Of a stretch of 64,000 nucleotides of DNA, positions 36,917 through 48,229 are shown one piece after another. Position 1 is the first letter of the stretch; each line of letters begins with the position of its first letter. The notes below the pieces were generated by a model, which was not told where the DNA came from, did not search any database, and saw only the letters and a program-made list of their open reading frames with translations. Position numbers and translations under genes: made by a program. This DNA comes from Stenotrophomonas rhizophila. GTDB lineage: Bacteria > Pseudomonadota > Gammaproteobacteria > Xanthomonadales > Xanthomonadaceae. The stretch lies in contig NZ_JACWUO010000009.1 of the NCBI RefSeq assembly GCF_020857975.1, positions 97,521 to 161,520 of the forward strand, given 5' to 3'.

Positions 36917-37597
36917 TCAATCGGGAACCGCGCAGTCGCTGGCGGCCAGTAGCGCCTGCAGCCGTTCGCGCTCGGTGGTAGCGGCCGGGCGTTTCTCCGG
37001 CGCGGCGAAACGTTCGCTGCCGCGGGCGTCGCGGAAGCGCTGCTGCCAGCTGCTGCAGCGTTGCGGCTCGGGCACCGCCTGGCACTGATCGCGGATCACC
37101 TCGCAGCCGGCGGCGTTGGTGGGGGTGTTGCCGCCCAGGCCGGTGACCTGCATCAGCACGCAATGCGGCGGCGCCGGCTCGCGTTCGTGCAGGTAGCGGC
37201 TGCCGTCGGCGCCCTGGCATTGGTAGATTTCCGGCAGCGGCAGCGTGGCCGGGGCATCGGCCGGGGCCGGTGGCGCGGCCTGCTGCCGGGCCTGGCGGCG
37301 CAGCACGTCGCTGTCGAGGATGGCGTTGCCCGCATCGGCTGCGTTGGCGTCCGCGCCGGCCTGCAGCGCCGGCAGCGCGGTGGGTTCCAGCGTGGTCGCC
37401 GCGCTGGTGGCTGGCGCCTGCACCGGCGCCTGCGCCGGGGGCGCGGGCATGCGCTGGATGCGCTGGCTGCTGCCGGGCGGGCAGGGCGTGGTCTGGATGG
37501 TCAGCGCGTCGTTGGCCGCGGTGCAGCGGAAGAACACCACCTCCTCGGCCGAGGCCGGCAGGCAGACACAGATCAGCAGGAGCCACCACGGTTTCAT
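36917..37597 (-). CDS. Secreted cysteine-containing protein (DUF4124-like), 226 aa
   Basis: A signal peptide (WWLLLICVCLPASA) is followed by a short DUF4124-like domain, VVFFRCTAANDALTIQTTPCPPG. A long proline/alanine linker leads to a second cysteine-rich part (IYQCQGADGSRYLHE, GCEVIRDQCQ, PQRCSSWQQRF). The YxCxxxxGxxxY pattern is shared with the next upstream gene, so the two look like paralogues. It should be periplasmic with disulfides. The function is unknown. Confidence 0.65.
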   Translation of the reverse strand: MKPWWLLLICVCLPASAEEVVFFRCTAANDALTIQTTPCPPGSSQRIQRMPAPPAQAPVQAPATSAATTLEPTALPALQAGADANAADAGNAILDSDVLRRQARQQAAPPAPADAPATLPLPEIYQCQGADGSRYLHEREPAPPHCVLMQVTGLGGNTPTNAAGCEVIRDQCQAVPEPQRCSSWQQRFRDARGSERFAAPEKRPAATTERERLQALLAASDCAVPD

Positions 37598-37619
37598 CGG
37601 CGCAGTGTAGAACGCCGCG

Positions 37620-38450
37620 CTAGTTGCAGTCGCGTTGCAGTCGCGCGTCGATGCCGCGCTGTTCGCGGTCCAGCGTGGTGCGCTCGCTCTGCAGCGCGCT
37701 GTTGTAGCGCCGGATCAATTCCCAGCGGCGGTCGCGCAGGCGCGAGCAGACGTCGGTGGGCGGCAGCAGCGTGCACTGGTCGCGGACCAGCACGTTGCCG
37801 GCCGGCACCGCCACGCCGCTGTAGCTGCCCGGGTAGGCCTGGCCACCGCCCTGCCAGTGGGTACTGCCGCTGCCGATGCTGACGCTGCCGCCCACCCGCG
37901 CGCCACCGCCGGAAACCGACAGCGCGCCGCCGCTGGAGGTGACCGAGCCGCTGCCCATCGGCATGATCGGCGGCAGCGGGCGCGGTGGTGGGGTGCCGCC
38001 GCCGTCGGGCGGCGGCGGACGGTGGTGGTGGCCGTGGCCGTGGCCGGGGCCATAGGGCCGGTACACATTGGTCCAGATCGCGACCCAGCGCGGGTTGCCC
38101 TCGCCGTTGTCGCTGGTGTAACGGCTGCCGTCGTCGCGGGTGCACTCGTACATCGGCTGCGGCGGCTGCACATAGACGTGGCGGACTTCGCGTTGCGGCG
38201 CGGCCGGGGCCGGCGGGCTGGCCGGGTCGGCGTCGCTGCGCACCGCCCGCGGCGGCGGATCGCGCGGGCGCTGCATGTCGCGCACTTCCTGGCGCCCATT
38301 GCTGCATGGCGCATCCTGCAGCGATACCGTGCCGGTGCTGCTGACGCAGCGGTAGATGCGTACATTGCCGGCGTCCTGGGCAGCCAGCAGCGGTGGGCTG
38401 GCGGCGATCAGCAGCAGGGACAGGCACAGGAGGGCAGGACGACGGGGCAT
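37620..38450 (-). CDS. Secreted cysteine-containing protein, paralogue of its neighbour, 276 aa
   Basis: The start at 38450 gives a signal peptide (LLCLSLLLIAASPPLLA). Then comes IYRCVSSTGTVSLQDAPCSNGRQ, a DUF4124-like motif, and a second copy of the pattern in MYECTRDDGSRYTS. A His/Pro/Gly-rich stretch (GHGHGHHHRPPPPDGGG) and a glycine/serine-rich region follow. It ends with CTLLPPTDVCSRLRDRRWELI and a final Cys. The His cluster might bind metal. It overlaps nothing and lies 22 bp upstream of its paralogue, so they are probably co-transcribed. Confidence 0.65.
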   Translation of the reverse strand: MPRRPALLCLSLLLIAASPPLLAAQDAGNVRIYRCVSSTGTVSLQDAPCSNGRQEVRDMQRPRDPPPRAVRSDADPASPPAPAAPQREVRHVYVQPPQPMYECTRDDGSRYTSDNGEGNPRWVAIWTNVYRPYGPGHGHGHHHRPPPPDGGGTPPPRPLPPIMPMGSGSVTSSGGALSVSGGGARVGGSVSIGSGSTHWQGGGQAYPGSYSGVAVPAGNVLVRDQCTLLPPTDVCSRLRDRRWELIRRYNSALQSERTTLDREQRGIDARLQRDCN

Positions 38451-38499
38451 GGCCGCAGTGTGCAGCTTTATCGGCACCCGCGCAAAACCCGGGCCGGGC

Positions 38500-39060
38500 T
38501 CAACTGCGCAGGATCTGCCCGGTGAGCGCGTCGCGGATCGGGGTGGGCTGGGCCAGGCCGCCGGTCTGCCCGTCCAGTACGCCATCGAGCAGCGGCAGCA
38601 GGGCCGGGTCCAGCCCGGCGCGGGTCAGTGCCGGTGGCTTGCCGGCCAGGTTGGCGCTGGTGGACACCAGCGGGCCGCCCCAGGCCCGGCACAACGCCGC
38701 CACCAGCGGGTGGGCGCTGACCCGCACCGCAATGCCGCTGTGCGCGCCGCTGATCCAGCGCGGTGCCTGCGGGCCGGCCGGCAGGATCCAGGTATGCGCG
38801 CCGGGCCAGCTGGCCAGCACGTCGGCCTGGCGTGCCGGCGGCAGCGCCTGCAGGCGCACCCAGCCCTCCAGCTGCGACAGTTCGGCGGCGACCAGGATCA
38901 TGCCCTTCTCGACCGGTCGCTGCTTGAGCTGCAGCAGTTTCATCACCGCCGCTTCGGCGCCGGGATCGCAGCCCAGCCCCCAGACCGCTTCGGTCGGGTA
39001 GGCGATAACGCCCCCGGCACGCAGCACGGGCAGGGCGGTGTCCAGGGTCAATAGGTTCAT
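38500..39060 (-). CDS. tsaC: Threonylcarbamoyl-AMP synthase TsaC
   Basis: The product is 186 aa, the short YrdC form without the Sua5 C-domain. Landmarks are GGVIAYPTEAVWGLGCDP at the start, KQRPVEKGMILVA with the conserved KxR, and GPLVSTSANLAGKPP near the end. It makes threonylcarbamoyl-AMP from Thr, bicarbonate and ATP for the universal t6A37 tRNA modification. It lies about 80 bp after topA on the same strand. The tRNA-Ile(CAU) in this window is a t6A-containing class. Confidence 0.94.
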   Translation of the reverse strand: MNLLTLDTALPVLRAGGVIAYPTEAVWGLGCDPGAEAAVMKLLQLKQRPVEKGMILVAAELSQLEGWVRLQALPPARQADVLASWPGAHTWILPAGPQAPRWISGAHSGIAVRVSAHPLVAALCRAWGGPLVSTSANLAGKPPALTRAGLDPALLPLLDGVLDGQTGGLAQPTPIRDALTGQILRS

Positions 39061-39140
39061 GGCGGTAGCAGGCCGGGTGGGGCCTGCATTATCCGCCTGC
39101 GCGGTGCAAAGCGCAGAGGCGCGTGGATGCCCGGTTTCGG

Positions 39141-41627
<2,487 letters not shown>

Positions 41628-41722
41628 GGCATCGATATTCTGTGGGCAGCAGCCCGGGGGAGGGCGCTAGGGTGGAGCAAATGGCCGCATTAGTGAAGGG
41701 CAGCGGGCGATATCCATAAGCC

Positions 41723-41802
41723 GAACGCCCGGGTATGCGCCGGGCGTTCAGCTTTCTTGCATCAGAGAGAGATCACGAGCGGGCCGCTTGTGTCAAGCGG
41801 CC
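41723..41802. other. Two strong hairpins between topA and the RDD gene
   Basis: GAACGCCCGG and CCGGGCGTTC (41723-41749) form a perfect ten-pair stem. GGCCGCTTG and CAAGCGGCC (41782-41802) form a perfect nine-pair stem with a three-base loop. Both are between the stop of the RDD gene and the topA start, so one or both may end the upstream transcript. Neither has a long T-run. The remaining intergenic DNA should hold the topA promoter. Confidence 0.45.
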
Positions 41803-41883
41803 GGGTGTGAGGACTGCGCCACGACCGTGATCTGGCGCACACCCTGCGCGGGCCCCGTGGCGCCGCTTCCGCCCCAATCTGGC

Positions 41884-42840
41884 TCAGGCCTGCGAGGCGG
41901 CCATGATCACGCTGAACACCATCAGGCAGACGTAGCCCACGATCGCCAGGATCGCCAGGCCGATGACCACCAGCGTCACCGTGCCCAGTTCGCGGCGCTG
42001 GCGCTCGGGGTATTCGGTGAAGGCCCACTTGTCCACCACCAGCGTGTCCGAGACCAGGTCGTGCAGGGCCTGCTTGCGCATGGTCACGCCGGCCATGATG
42101 CCCGAGACCAGGTAGGCGACACCGCAGCTGACCAGGTAGGACAGGAACATGCCGGCCCAGCGGCCGAAGCTGCGCGCGGTGCTCATGCGCTGGCCATCGG
42201 TGCGTACCACCTTGATGCCGACCGCGCGCTTGCCCAGCGAGGCCTGGCTGAGCGAGGCCTGGGTCCAGGTGAAATACAGCGCCTGGACGATGATCGGGAA
42301 AATGTAGATGCCCACGACCAGGAAGATCACCATGCCGGCCGACGCGTCGGGCGAGCCCAGGCCGCCGGTGAAGCTGGCGAAGCCGCCGAACATCAGTACC
42401 CCGACCAGGAACACCACCAGCAGCACGCTGCTCATGATCAGGCCATCGATGCTGGCCGCGGCAAAGCGCTTCCAGAACCCGGCATAGACCACTTCATGGC
42501 CGTCGACCACGGCCGTTGCGCCGTAGCTGGCGGACGCGGCCGGGGCGGTATACGGCGAATGCAGGCCACCGCCGGTACCGGGCAACGGCGCGGTGCCATT
42601 GTCGATGGCGGTGTAGTCGCCGCGCAGGTCGATGCCGGTGCCGGCGTTGTCCGCGGCGGCGGCCAGGGTCTGCAGCTGCAGCTCTTCCACCGCTTCGGAC
42701 AGCGGCTTCCACTGCGCATAGCCCTCGCGCCATACCAGCGTGGCCAGGGTGATCTGGGCGCGCTGGAAACGCAGGCGCAGCTCCTCGGCCGTCAACGGTC
42801 CCTGGCGCTCTTGGCCATCGGCGTAATACCACTCAGTCAT
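41884..42840 (-). CDS. RDD-family membrane protein with N-terminal GYF_2 domain
   Basis: The product is 318 aa. Residues 1-55 are a GYF_2 domain (WYYADGQERQGPLTAEEL, TLVWREGYAQWKPL). After a linker, an RDD domain with four or five membrane spans follows (AGFWKRFAAASIDGLIMSS, LGKRAVGIKVVRTDG, HDLVSDTLVV). GYF_2 domains bind proline-rich peptides; RDD proteins are linked to Na+/H+ transport in one case and are otherwise unknown. The start is at the ATG 42840. The next gene upstream has the same GYF_2 start, which suggests duplication. Confidence 0.85.
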   Translation of the reverse strand: MTEWYYADGQERQGPLTAEELRLRFQRAQITLATLVWREGYAQWKPLSEAVEELQLQTLAAAADNAGTGIDLRGDYTAIDNGTAPLPGTGGGLHSPYTAPAASASYGATAVVDGHEVVYAGFWKRFAAASIDGLIMSSVLLVVFLVGVLMFGGFASFTGGLGSPDASAGMVIFLVVGIYIFPIIVQALYFTWTQASLSQASLGKRAVGIKVVRTDGQRMSTARSFGRWAGMFLSYLVSCGVAYLVSGIMAGVTMRKQALHDLVSDTLVVDKWAFTEYPERQRRELGTVTLVVIGLAILAIVGYVCLMVFSVIMAASQA

Positions 42841-42883
42841 TGCTTTGATCCCCTTTGGGTCTTCCATGGACATGCGTAAATGA

Positions 42884-43666
42884 TCAGCCGCGGCATTCCA
42901 GCGGCAGGAAGGTGTCATCCGGCTCGGCGGTGCATTCCCACTGCTGCTGCTCGCTGTCGTAATCCAGCCACAGCAGCTTGCCGTCCAGCTTGGCTTCGCC
43001 CGGCGCGGACAGTTCGGCCTCGATGCCGCAGTGATGGTTGTCGAAGCGGCCGATGCGGACCGCGGCCAGGCCGTTGCCGGCATAGCTTTCGGCGCTGCCG
43101 AAGCCTTCGTCGTCGTTGACCGGGCACTGCCCGTGCGCATCGGCGAAGGCGGCGACCTGGGTCTTGAGCACCGCCAGCGATGCCACCGCGGTACTGGTCT
43201 TGGCGCGCAGCGTGTACTGCTTGTAGGCCGGCATGGCGATGGCCGCCAGTACGCCGAGGATGGCCAGCAGCACCACGCCTGCGGCGGCGCCGATGATGGC
43301 GGCGATCGCGCAGCCGGACAGCCCCTTGCGCGGCGGCACGGCCGCGTGCACCGCAGCGGCCGGGCTGGGCGGGGTGTGGACGGGGATCTGCGGCGGCAAT
43401 ACCGGTGCCGGGACGGGCTCGGGCGCGGCGGCGGCCTCGACGGGGCTGTCGGCGTCGGCTTCCGGGGCAGCAGGGGCCGGCGGCGGGGCGATCACCAGGC
43501 CGATCTGGTCGGCCACCTCGCCCAGCGGTTGCCACTGCGCCATGCCGTCACGCCAGACCAGGGTATCGGCCGCGATGCGGCTGGACTGGTACAGCGCGAT
43601 CAGCTCTTCAGACGCCAGCGGCCCACGCTGCTGGCGGTTTCCTTCTGCATAAAACCACTGGCTCAC
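42884..43666 (-). CDS. GYF_2 domain protein with a pilin-like membrane segment and globular domain
   Basis: The product is 260 aa from GTG 43666, with AGGAG upstream. Residues 1-55 are a GYF_2 domain (WFYAEGNRQQRGPLASEEL, TLVWRDGMAQWQPL). A long Pro/Ala linker leads to a hydrophobic helix (AAGVVLLAILGVLAAIAMPAYKQYT) that resembles a type IV pilin N-terminus. The following region, TAVASLAVLKTQVAAFADAHGQCP, also looks pilin-like, with a Cys pair. It lacks a prepilin cleavage site at the start, so it is a membrane protein rather than a normal pilin. Function unknown. Confidence 0.75.
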   Translation of the reverse strand: MSQWFYAEGNRQQRGPLASEELIALYQSSRIAADTLVWRDGMAQWQPLGEVADQIGLVIAPPPAPAAPEADADSPVEAAAAPEPVPAPVLPPQIPVHTPPSPAAAVHAAVPPRKGLSGCAIAAIIGAAAGVVLLAILGVLAAIAMPAYKQYTLRAKTSTAVASLAVLKTQVAAFADAHGQCPVNDDEGFGSAESYAGNGLAAVRIGRFDNHHCGIEAELSAPGEAKLDGKLLWLDYDSEQQQWECTAEPDDTFLPLECRG

Positions 43667-43704
43667 CGGTCCGCTCCTGAATGCGCAAGGCGCCCAGTGT
43701 ACGG

Positions 43705-44178
43705 TCAGTGGAGCGGTTCGGGTTCGTCCACGAACATCTGGGTTTCCATCCAGGCATAGGCCGCCTCGGCGCCGGGCTGGTTGAACAGCACCATCAGCAC
43801 CACCCACTTGAGGTCGTCCAGGTCCAGTTCGTCCTGGTCCAGGGCCATGGCGCGGTCCAGCACCAGCTCGCGCTGGTTGGCGTCCAGGATGCCGTGCTGT
43901 TCCAGGAACATCAGGAACCCACGGCCTTCCACATCAAGCTTGTCCAGCTCCGGGCCATGGAAAATCCGCACCGGGCCATCGACCCGGGCCAGGGTCACTG
44001 CCGGGCGCTGCTCTGCCAGGGCGTCGAGCCAGTCGAATGCCTTGTTGATCTCGGTGGGGCTGAATCCGGCCTGGATCAGGCTGTTCTGGAGGGTGTCGCG
44101 ATCACGGACAAGGTCCGCGTCCTCGCTGAAATAGTGTTCAAACAGGTACAGCAGGACATCCAGAATGCTCTCTTTCAT
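43705..44178 (-). CDS. smg: Smg family protein (DUF494)
   Basis: The product is 157 aa, begins [16 protein letters not shown] and matches the Smg family in size and layout: an acidic all-helical protein with [19 protein letters not shown] and a C-terminal [17 protein letters not shown]. Its function is not established. The gene is usually next to dprA (smf), as here, 42 bp downstream of it. Confidence 0.93.
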   Translation of the reverse strand: MKESILDVLLYLFEHYFSEDADLVRDRDTLQNSLIQAGFSPTEINKAFDWLDALAEQRPAVTLARVDGPVRIFHGPELDKLDVEGRGFLMFLEQHGILDANQRELVLDRAMALDQDELDLDDLKWVVLMVLFNQPGAEAAYAWMETQMFVDEPEPLH

Positions 44179-44220
44179 TGCCCCTCGGCCTGCGTCAGCG
44201 ACGCTGTGGAGGTGAAGAAA

Positions 44221-45360
44221 CTAGGGTTTTCGACAGTAGCGGCCATGCGCGGCAACCACCTTTCCATCCAGTTCCATGACCAGCAGCATGGCCGACAGCC
44301 GGGCCGTCGTCAATCCGCTGCGCTGGATCAATGAATCCATACCGGTTGGGTTGTCGTCCAGTGCCTGCCACAAGCACTGGTAGTCCGGGTCGGAACTGGG
44401 CGGGGCGCGTCCCGGCGCCGCTCGTGCCTGTTCAGTGGGGGCGCCCAGCCGGGTTCGCAAGGCCTGGCCGAGCACCCGGGCCACCCCTGCCAGCCCGGCG
44501 ATGACCTCCTCGGGGTGCTCCACCAGCAGGGCACCGTCACGGATCAGCCGGTGGCAGCCGTGGGCGCGCGGGTTGCGCACCGAGCCGGGCAGGGCGAACA
44601 CCTCGCGCCCGGCCTCGGCCGCCAGCCGGGCGGTGATCAGCGCCCCGGAGCGCAGCGCCGCTTCGATCACCACCGTGCCCAGGCCAAGCCCGGCCACGAT
44701 CCGGTTGCGCGCCGGGAACTGCCCGGGCCGAGGGGCGGTGCCGGGCGGGTACTCGCTGACCAGCGCCCCGCGCGCGGCGATGCGCGCCTGCAGCCCGGCA
44801 TGGCGGGGCGGATAGGTGAGGTCCAGGCCGGTGGCCACCACCGCCACGGTCAGCCCGCCGGGGGTGTCCAGCGCGGCGCGGTGGGCGCGGCCGTCGATGC
44901 CGGCCGCCAGCCCGCTGACCACCGACAGCCCGCAGCGCGCGAACGCGGCGGCGAAGTCGGCGGCCAGCTCGGCGCCGCTGGGCGAGGGGGTGCGGCTGCC
45001 CACCACGGCCACCGCCGGGTGCCAGAGCAGGCTGGGGTCGCCCTGCACGAACAGGCCCAGCGGCGCCGGGTCGGGCGATTGCAGCAGGGCCGGGTAGTCG
45101 GCATCGGTACGCGCCAGCAGGTGCTGGCCGGGCCGGGCGAGCCAGTCCAGCCCGCGGCGCAGCGCGGCCGGCTCGGGCCGGGCCAGGCCGGCGCATTGTT
45201 CCGGGCTGCAGCCGGCCGCGCGCCAGGCAGCGGGGCCAGCGCGCAGGGCCTGCTCGGCCTGGCCGTGCGCGTCCAGCAGGCGTTGCCGCGGCGGCAGCGG
45301 GCCGCCGGCCAGGATCAGGCGCAGCAGGGCTTCCGGATCGTGGGCGGCGGAAGGGGGCAT
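44221..45360 (-). CDS. dprA: DNA-processing protein DprA/Smf
   Basis: The product is 379 aa. The Rossmann-like core shows VAVVGSRTPSPSG, GLSVVSGLAAGIDGRAHRAAL, LVSEYPPGTAPRPGQFPARNRI and VVIEAALRSGALITARLA, the full DprA set. A C-terminal winged-helix (DXW1-like) domain follows (MDSLIQRSGLTTARLSAMLL). DprA loads RecA on incoming single-stranded DNA in transformation. It sits between a LysM gene and smg, the usual order. No unusual feature was seen. Confidence 0.95.
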   Translation of the reverse strand: MPPSAAHDPEALLRLILAGGPLPPRQRLLDAHGQAEQALRAGPAAWRAAGCSPEQCAGLARPEPAALRRGLDWLARPGQHLLARTDADYPALLQSPDPAPLGLFVQGDPSLLWHPAVAVVGSRTPSPSGAELAADFAAAFARCGLSVVSGLAAGIDGRAHRAALDTPGGLTVAVVATGLDLTYPPRHAGLQARIAARGALVSEYPPGTAPRPGQFPARNRIVAGLGLGTVVIEAALRSGALITARLAAEAGREVFALPGSVRNPRAHGCHRLIRDGALLVEHPEEVIAGLAGVARVLGQALRTRLGAPTEQARAAPGRAPPSSDPDYQCLWQALDDNPTGMDSLIQRSGLTTARLSAMLLVMELDGKVVAAHGRYCRKP

Positions 45361-45384
45361 GGAGCTCAGGCTAGGCCTGAAATG

Positions 45385-45410
45385 CCGACGGCGCCCTGGG
45401 GCGCCGTCGG
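45385..45410. other. Perfect 11-pair hairpin between the LysM gene and dprA
   Basis: CCGACGGCGCC and GGCGCCGTCGG flank a four-base loop in the 75-bp gap after the LysM stop. No T-run follows on the minus strand. It may be a weak terminator or mRNA-stabilising structure. Confidence 0.45.
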
Positions 45411-45435
45411 AGTGTTGCGTAGGGATTTGCCGCGT

Positions 45436-46566
45436 TTATTGCGCGTCGGGGTGCTTGGCCGAATAACCCACCTGGACCGGCTTGACCCCCTGCATCACCA
45501 GCGCATAGCTGACCTTGTCGAAGGTGCGGAACACCATCGCGTGGGCGGCGTACTCGTCGGGCATGGCGATCCGGCCGGCACCGTCGGTGAGCGAATCGTC
45601 CATCCGCGACGAACCGGGGTACTTCATCTTGTTGGCCACGAAGCGGCCCTGGCGCCACAGCGACACCACCGTGCCGTTGTCCACCCCGTCGGCCCTGCCG
45701 GCGGAAATGGCGATCACATCGCGCGGGCCGCCGGCCAGGAACATGTCGGTCACCGCCAGCACGCGGATGTCCAGGCTTTCGGTCTGGGCGGCCGGAACGT
45801 GCGGGAAGAACTGCAGGTCGTAAGGGGTGGCCTCGACCGGGACCAGGCGGTCGCCGACGCGGACTTCACGGCCGCCGATCTGGGTCTGCAGGGCGATCGA
45901 GGTCACATCCACGTTGCCGGAGGCGACCTTGGTCACCGTGCCGATGTTGACCTGGGCCAGCTCGTAGCCCAGCGTCTGGTTGCGCTTGCTGGGCGCAATG
46001 AAGTTCTTCCACAGGTTGCCGCTGCCCGGGGTGACATCGCCGTTGGCGGTCAGGTCCTCGGTCGGCTTGGGCAGGGCGTAGCGCACGGTCGGGCGGACCA
46101 CGGCGTAGCGTTGGCCCACTTCGGCCCCGTCCAGCCCGCGCACATAGGCGGTCTGGCCGCTGGTGGCGCGCAGCCGGTTGTCTTCCAGGCCGGCCACGAA
46201 CGGCAGCGACTTGACCTCGTCGACCACGCTGAGCTGCTTCAGGAAGGGTTCCACCTGATCCAGCGGGATGCCGTTGATCGGGGCCTCCTGGCGCGGGCCG
46301 GGCTGGGCCACGACGCGGTCCAGGTAGGCCAGGCTGAGTACGTCGCCGGGGTAGATGAGATGCGGGTTCTTGACCTGCGGGTTGGCCTGCCAGATCTCCG
46401 GCCACAGCCACGGCTTTTTCAGGAAGCGCGCGGAAATGTCCCACAAGGTATCGCCCTTGCGGACGACGTAGGTTTCCGGGTGCCCGCCATTCACTTCAAC
46501 GGCGGTAGCATAGGTGGCAACGGTCAGCATCGCCACGGCGACGACCGTACGTGTACGTTCAAACAT
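45436..46566 (-). CDS. Exported LysM peptidoglycan-binding protein
   Basis: The product is 376 aa from the ATG at 46566. A signal peptide (VVAVAMLTVATYATA) precedes one LysM domain at residues about 30-85 (YVVRKGDTLWDISARFLKKPWLWPEIW, in parts). The rest (about 90-376) is a beta-rich region with no domain I recognise. It is next to dprA on one side and divergent from def on the other, a conserved order in gamma- and betaproteobacteria. It should bind septal or general peptidoglycan in the periplasm. Confidence 0.9.
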   Translation of the reverse strand: MFERTRTVVAVAMLTVATYATAVEVNGGHPETYVVRKGDTLWDISARFLKKPWLWPEIWQANPQVKNPHLIYPGDVLSLAYLDRVVAQPGPRQEAPINGIPLDQVEPFLKQLSVVDEVKSLPFVAGLEDNRLRATSGQTAYVRGLDGAEVGQRYAVVRPTVRYALPKPTEDLTANGDVTPGSGNLWKNFIAPSKRNQTLGYELAQVNIGTVTKVASGNVDVTSIALQTQIGGREVRVGDRLVPVEATPYDLQFFPHVPAAQTESLDIRVLAVTDMFLAGGPRDVIAISAGRADGVDNGTVVSLWRQGRFVANKMKYPGSSRMDDSLTDGAGRIAMPDEYAAHAMVFRTFDKVSYALVMQGVKPVQVGYSAKHPDAQ

Positions 46567-46692
46567 AGATGTAGTGCCTGATTCCCCAACAGGTGTCCGC
46601 ACTATAGTCCAGAAACCGGGGCGCAGGGCAAGCGTTGGCGATAGAATTGCCGCATACGCCGCGTTGACCGGCGCCCCCTACCGGTATTTGTC

Positions 46693-47205
46693 ATGGCTAT
46701 CCTGCCCATTCTCGAGTTTCCCGATCCGCGCCTGCGCACCAAGGCCGCGCTGGTCGATGCCGCCGAAGTCACCACGGCGGCCTTCCAGGAACTGATCGAC
46801 AACATGTTCCACACCATGTACGACGCCCCCGGCATCGGCCTGGCCGCCAGCCAGGTGGACGTGCACAAGCGGTTCATGGTGATCGACGTCAGTGAGGAAA
46901 AGGACACCCCGCGGGTGTTCATCAACCCGGAGATCACCGCCCACGACGGCGGCCAGGTCTACCAGGAAGGCTGCCTGTCGGTGCCGGGCATCTTTGCCGA
47001 CGTCACCCGCGCCAACCAGATCACCGTGCGCTACCTTGACCGCCAGGGCGTGGCCCAGGAACTGACCACCGACGGCGTGCTGGCGGTCTGCATCCAGCAT
47101 GAGATGGACCACCTGGACGGCAAGCTGTTCATCGATTACCTGTCCCCGCTCAAGCGCGAGATGGTGCGCAAGAAGCTGGCCAAGGCGCGCAAGCACGTTG
47201 CCTGA
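46693..47205 (+). CDS. def: Peptide deformylase
   Basis: The product is 170 aa. All three motifs are intact: GIGLAASQ (47-54), EGCLSVP with the metal ligand Cys94, and QHEMDHLDG with His136, Glu137 and His140. It removes the formyl group from new N-termini as the ribosome works. It is followed by fmt, the enzyme that adds the formyl group, after a terminator-like hairpin. Confidence 0.97.
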   Translation: MAILPILEFPDPRLRTKAALVDAAEVTTAAFQELIDNMFHTMYDAPGIGLAASQVDVHKRFMVIDVSEEKDTPRVFINPEITAHDGGQVYQEGCLSVPGIFADVTRANQITVRYLDRQGVAQELTTDGVLAVCIQHEMDHLDGKLFIDYLSPLKREMVRKKLAKARKHVA

Positions 47206-47258
47206 GATGGTCACCAGCACGGCCGCGCGGGCTGACCGCGCGCCGCAACGGGTTGTTC

Positions 47259-47284
47259 GGCGCCGGCCAACGGCGCCGTTTTTC
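47259..47284 (+). terminator. Intrinsic terminator between def and fmt
   Basis: GGCGCCG, loop GCCAA and CGGCGCC are followed by GTTTTTC. It may limit read-through from def to fmt, although the gap is only 99 bp. Confidence 0.75.
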
Positions 47285-47304
47285 TTTCTGCAAGTGGGGT
47301 CGCC

Positions 47305-48228
47305 ATGAAGATTGTGTTTGCCGGTACGCCGGAGTTCGCCGTAGCCAGCCTGCGCGCTGCCGCCCGTCACCACGAAGTGGTGGCCGTCTACACCCAGCCT
47401 GACCGTCCGGCCGGGCGCGGCCGTGGCCTGGCGCCCTCGCCGGTGAAGCTGGAGGCGATTGCGCGCGGCATTCCGGTGTTCCAGCCTGAATCGCTGAAGA
47501 CCCCCGAAGCCCAGCAGCAGCTGCGCGACCTGCAGCCGGACCTGATGGTGGTGGTGGCCTATGGCCTGATCCTGCCCAAGGCGGTGCTGGCGATCCCGAC
47601 CCACGGTTGCTGGAACGTGCATGCCTCGTTGCTGCCGCGCTGGCGCGGCGCCGCGCCGATCCAGCGCGCGATCCAGGCCGGCGACAGCGACACCGGGGTG
47701 TGCCTGATGCAGATGGAGGCCGGCCTGGACACCGGCCCGGTGCTGCTCCAGCAGCAACTGGCGATCGGTGCCAACGAGACCGGCGGCCAGCTGCACGACC
47801 GCCTGGCCGCGCTCGGCGCGCAGGTGCTGTCCGATGGCCTGGGCCTGCTGCGGGCGGGGATCAAGCCGATCGCCCAGCCGCAGCCCGAGGCCGGGGTGAC
47901 CTATGCCCACAAGCTGGACAAGGCCGAGGCACGGCTGGACTGGGCGCAGGACGCCCAGGCCCTGGAGCGCACCGTGCGTGCGTTCAACCCGTGGCCGATC
48001 GCCGAGGCCCAGCTGGCCGGCGAGCGGGTACGCATCCATGGTGCGGTGGCGCTGGCCGACAACCAGGGCCGTGCCCCCGGCACGCTGCTGGCCGCCGGCC
48101 GCGACGGCATCGACATCGCCTGCGGGCAGGGCGCGCTGCGCGTGCGCGTGCTGCAGCGCGAGGGCGGCAAGGCGATCACCGCGGCCGATTACCTCAACGC
48201 CCGCCGCGACCTGGCCGTGGGCGCCTGA
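47305..48228 (+). CDS. fmt: Methionyl-tRNA formyltransferase
   Basis: The product is 307 aa. The formyltransferase core has Asn104 and His106 ([16 protein letters not shown]) and Asp142 (AGLDTGP), within two residues of the E. coli catalytic numbering. A C-terminal OB-like domain binds tRNA. It formylates initiator Met-tRNA using 10-formyl-THF. The stop at 48226-48228 is one base before the rsmB ATG, so the two are co-translated. Confidence 0.97.
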   Translation: MKIVFAGTPEFAVASLRAAARHHEVVAVYTQPDRPAGRGRGLAPSPVKLEAIARGIPVFQPESLKTPEAQQQLRDLQPDLMVVVAYGLILPKAVLAIPTHGCWNVHASLLPRWRGAAPIQRAIQAGDSDTGVCLMQMEAGLDTGPVLLQQQLAIGANETGGQLHDRLAALGAQVLSDGLGLLRAGIKPIAQPQPEAGVTYAHKLDKAEARLDWAQDAQALERTVRAFNPWPIAEAQLAGERVRIHGAVALADNQGRAPGTLLAAGRDGIDIACGQGALRVRVLQREGGKAITAADYLNARRDLAVGA

Positions 48229-48229
48229 G

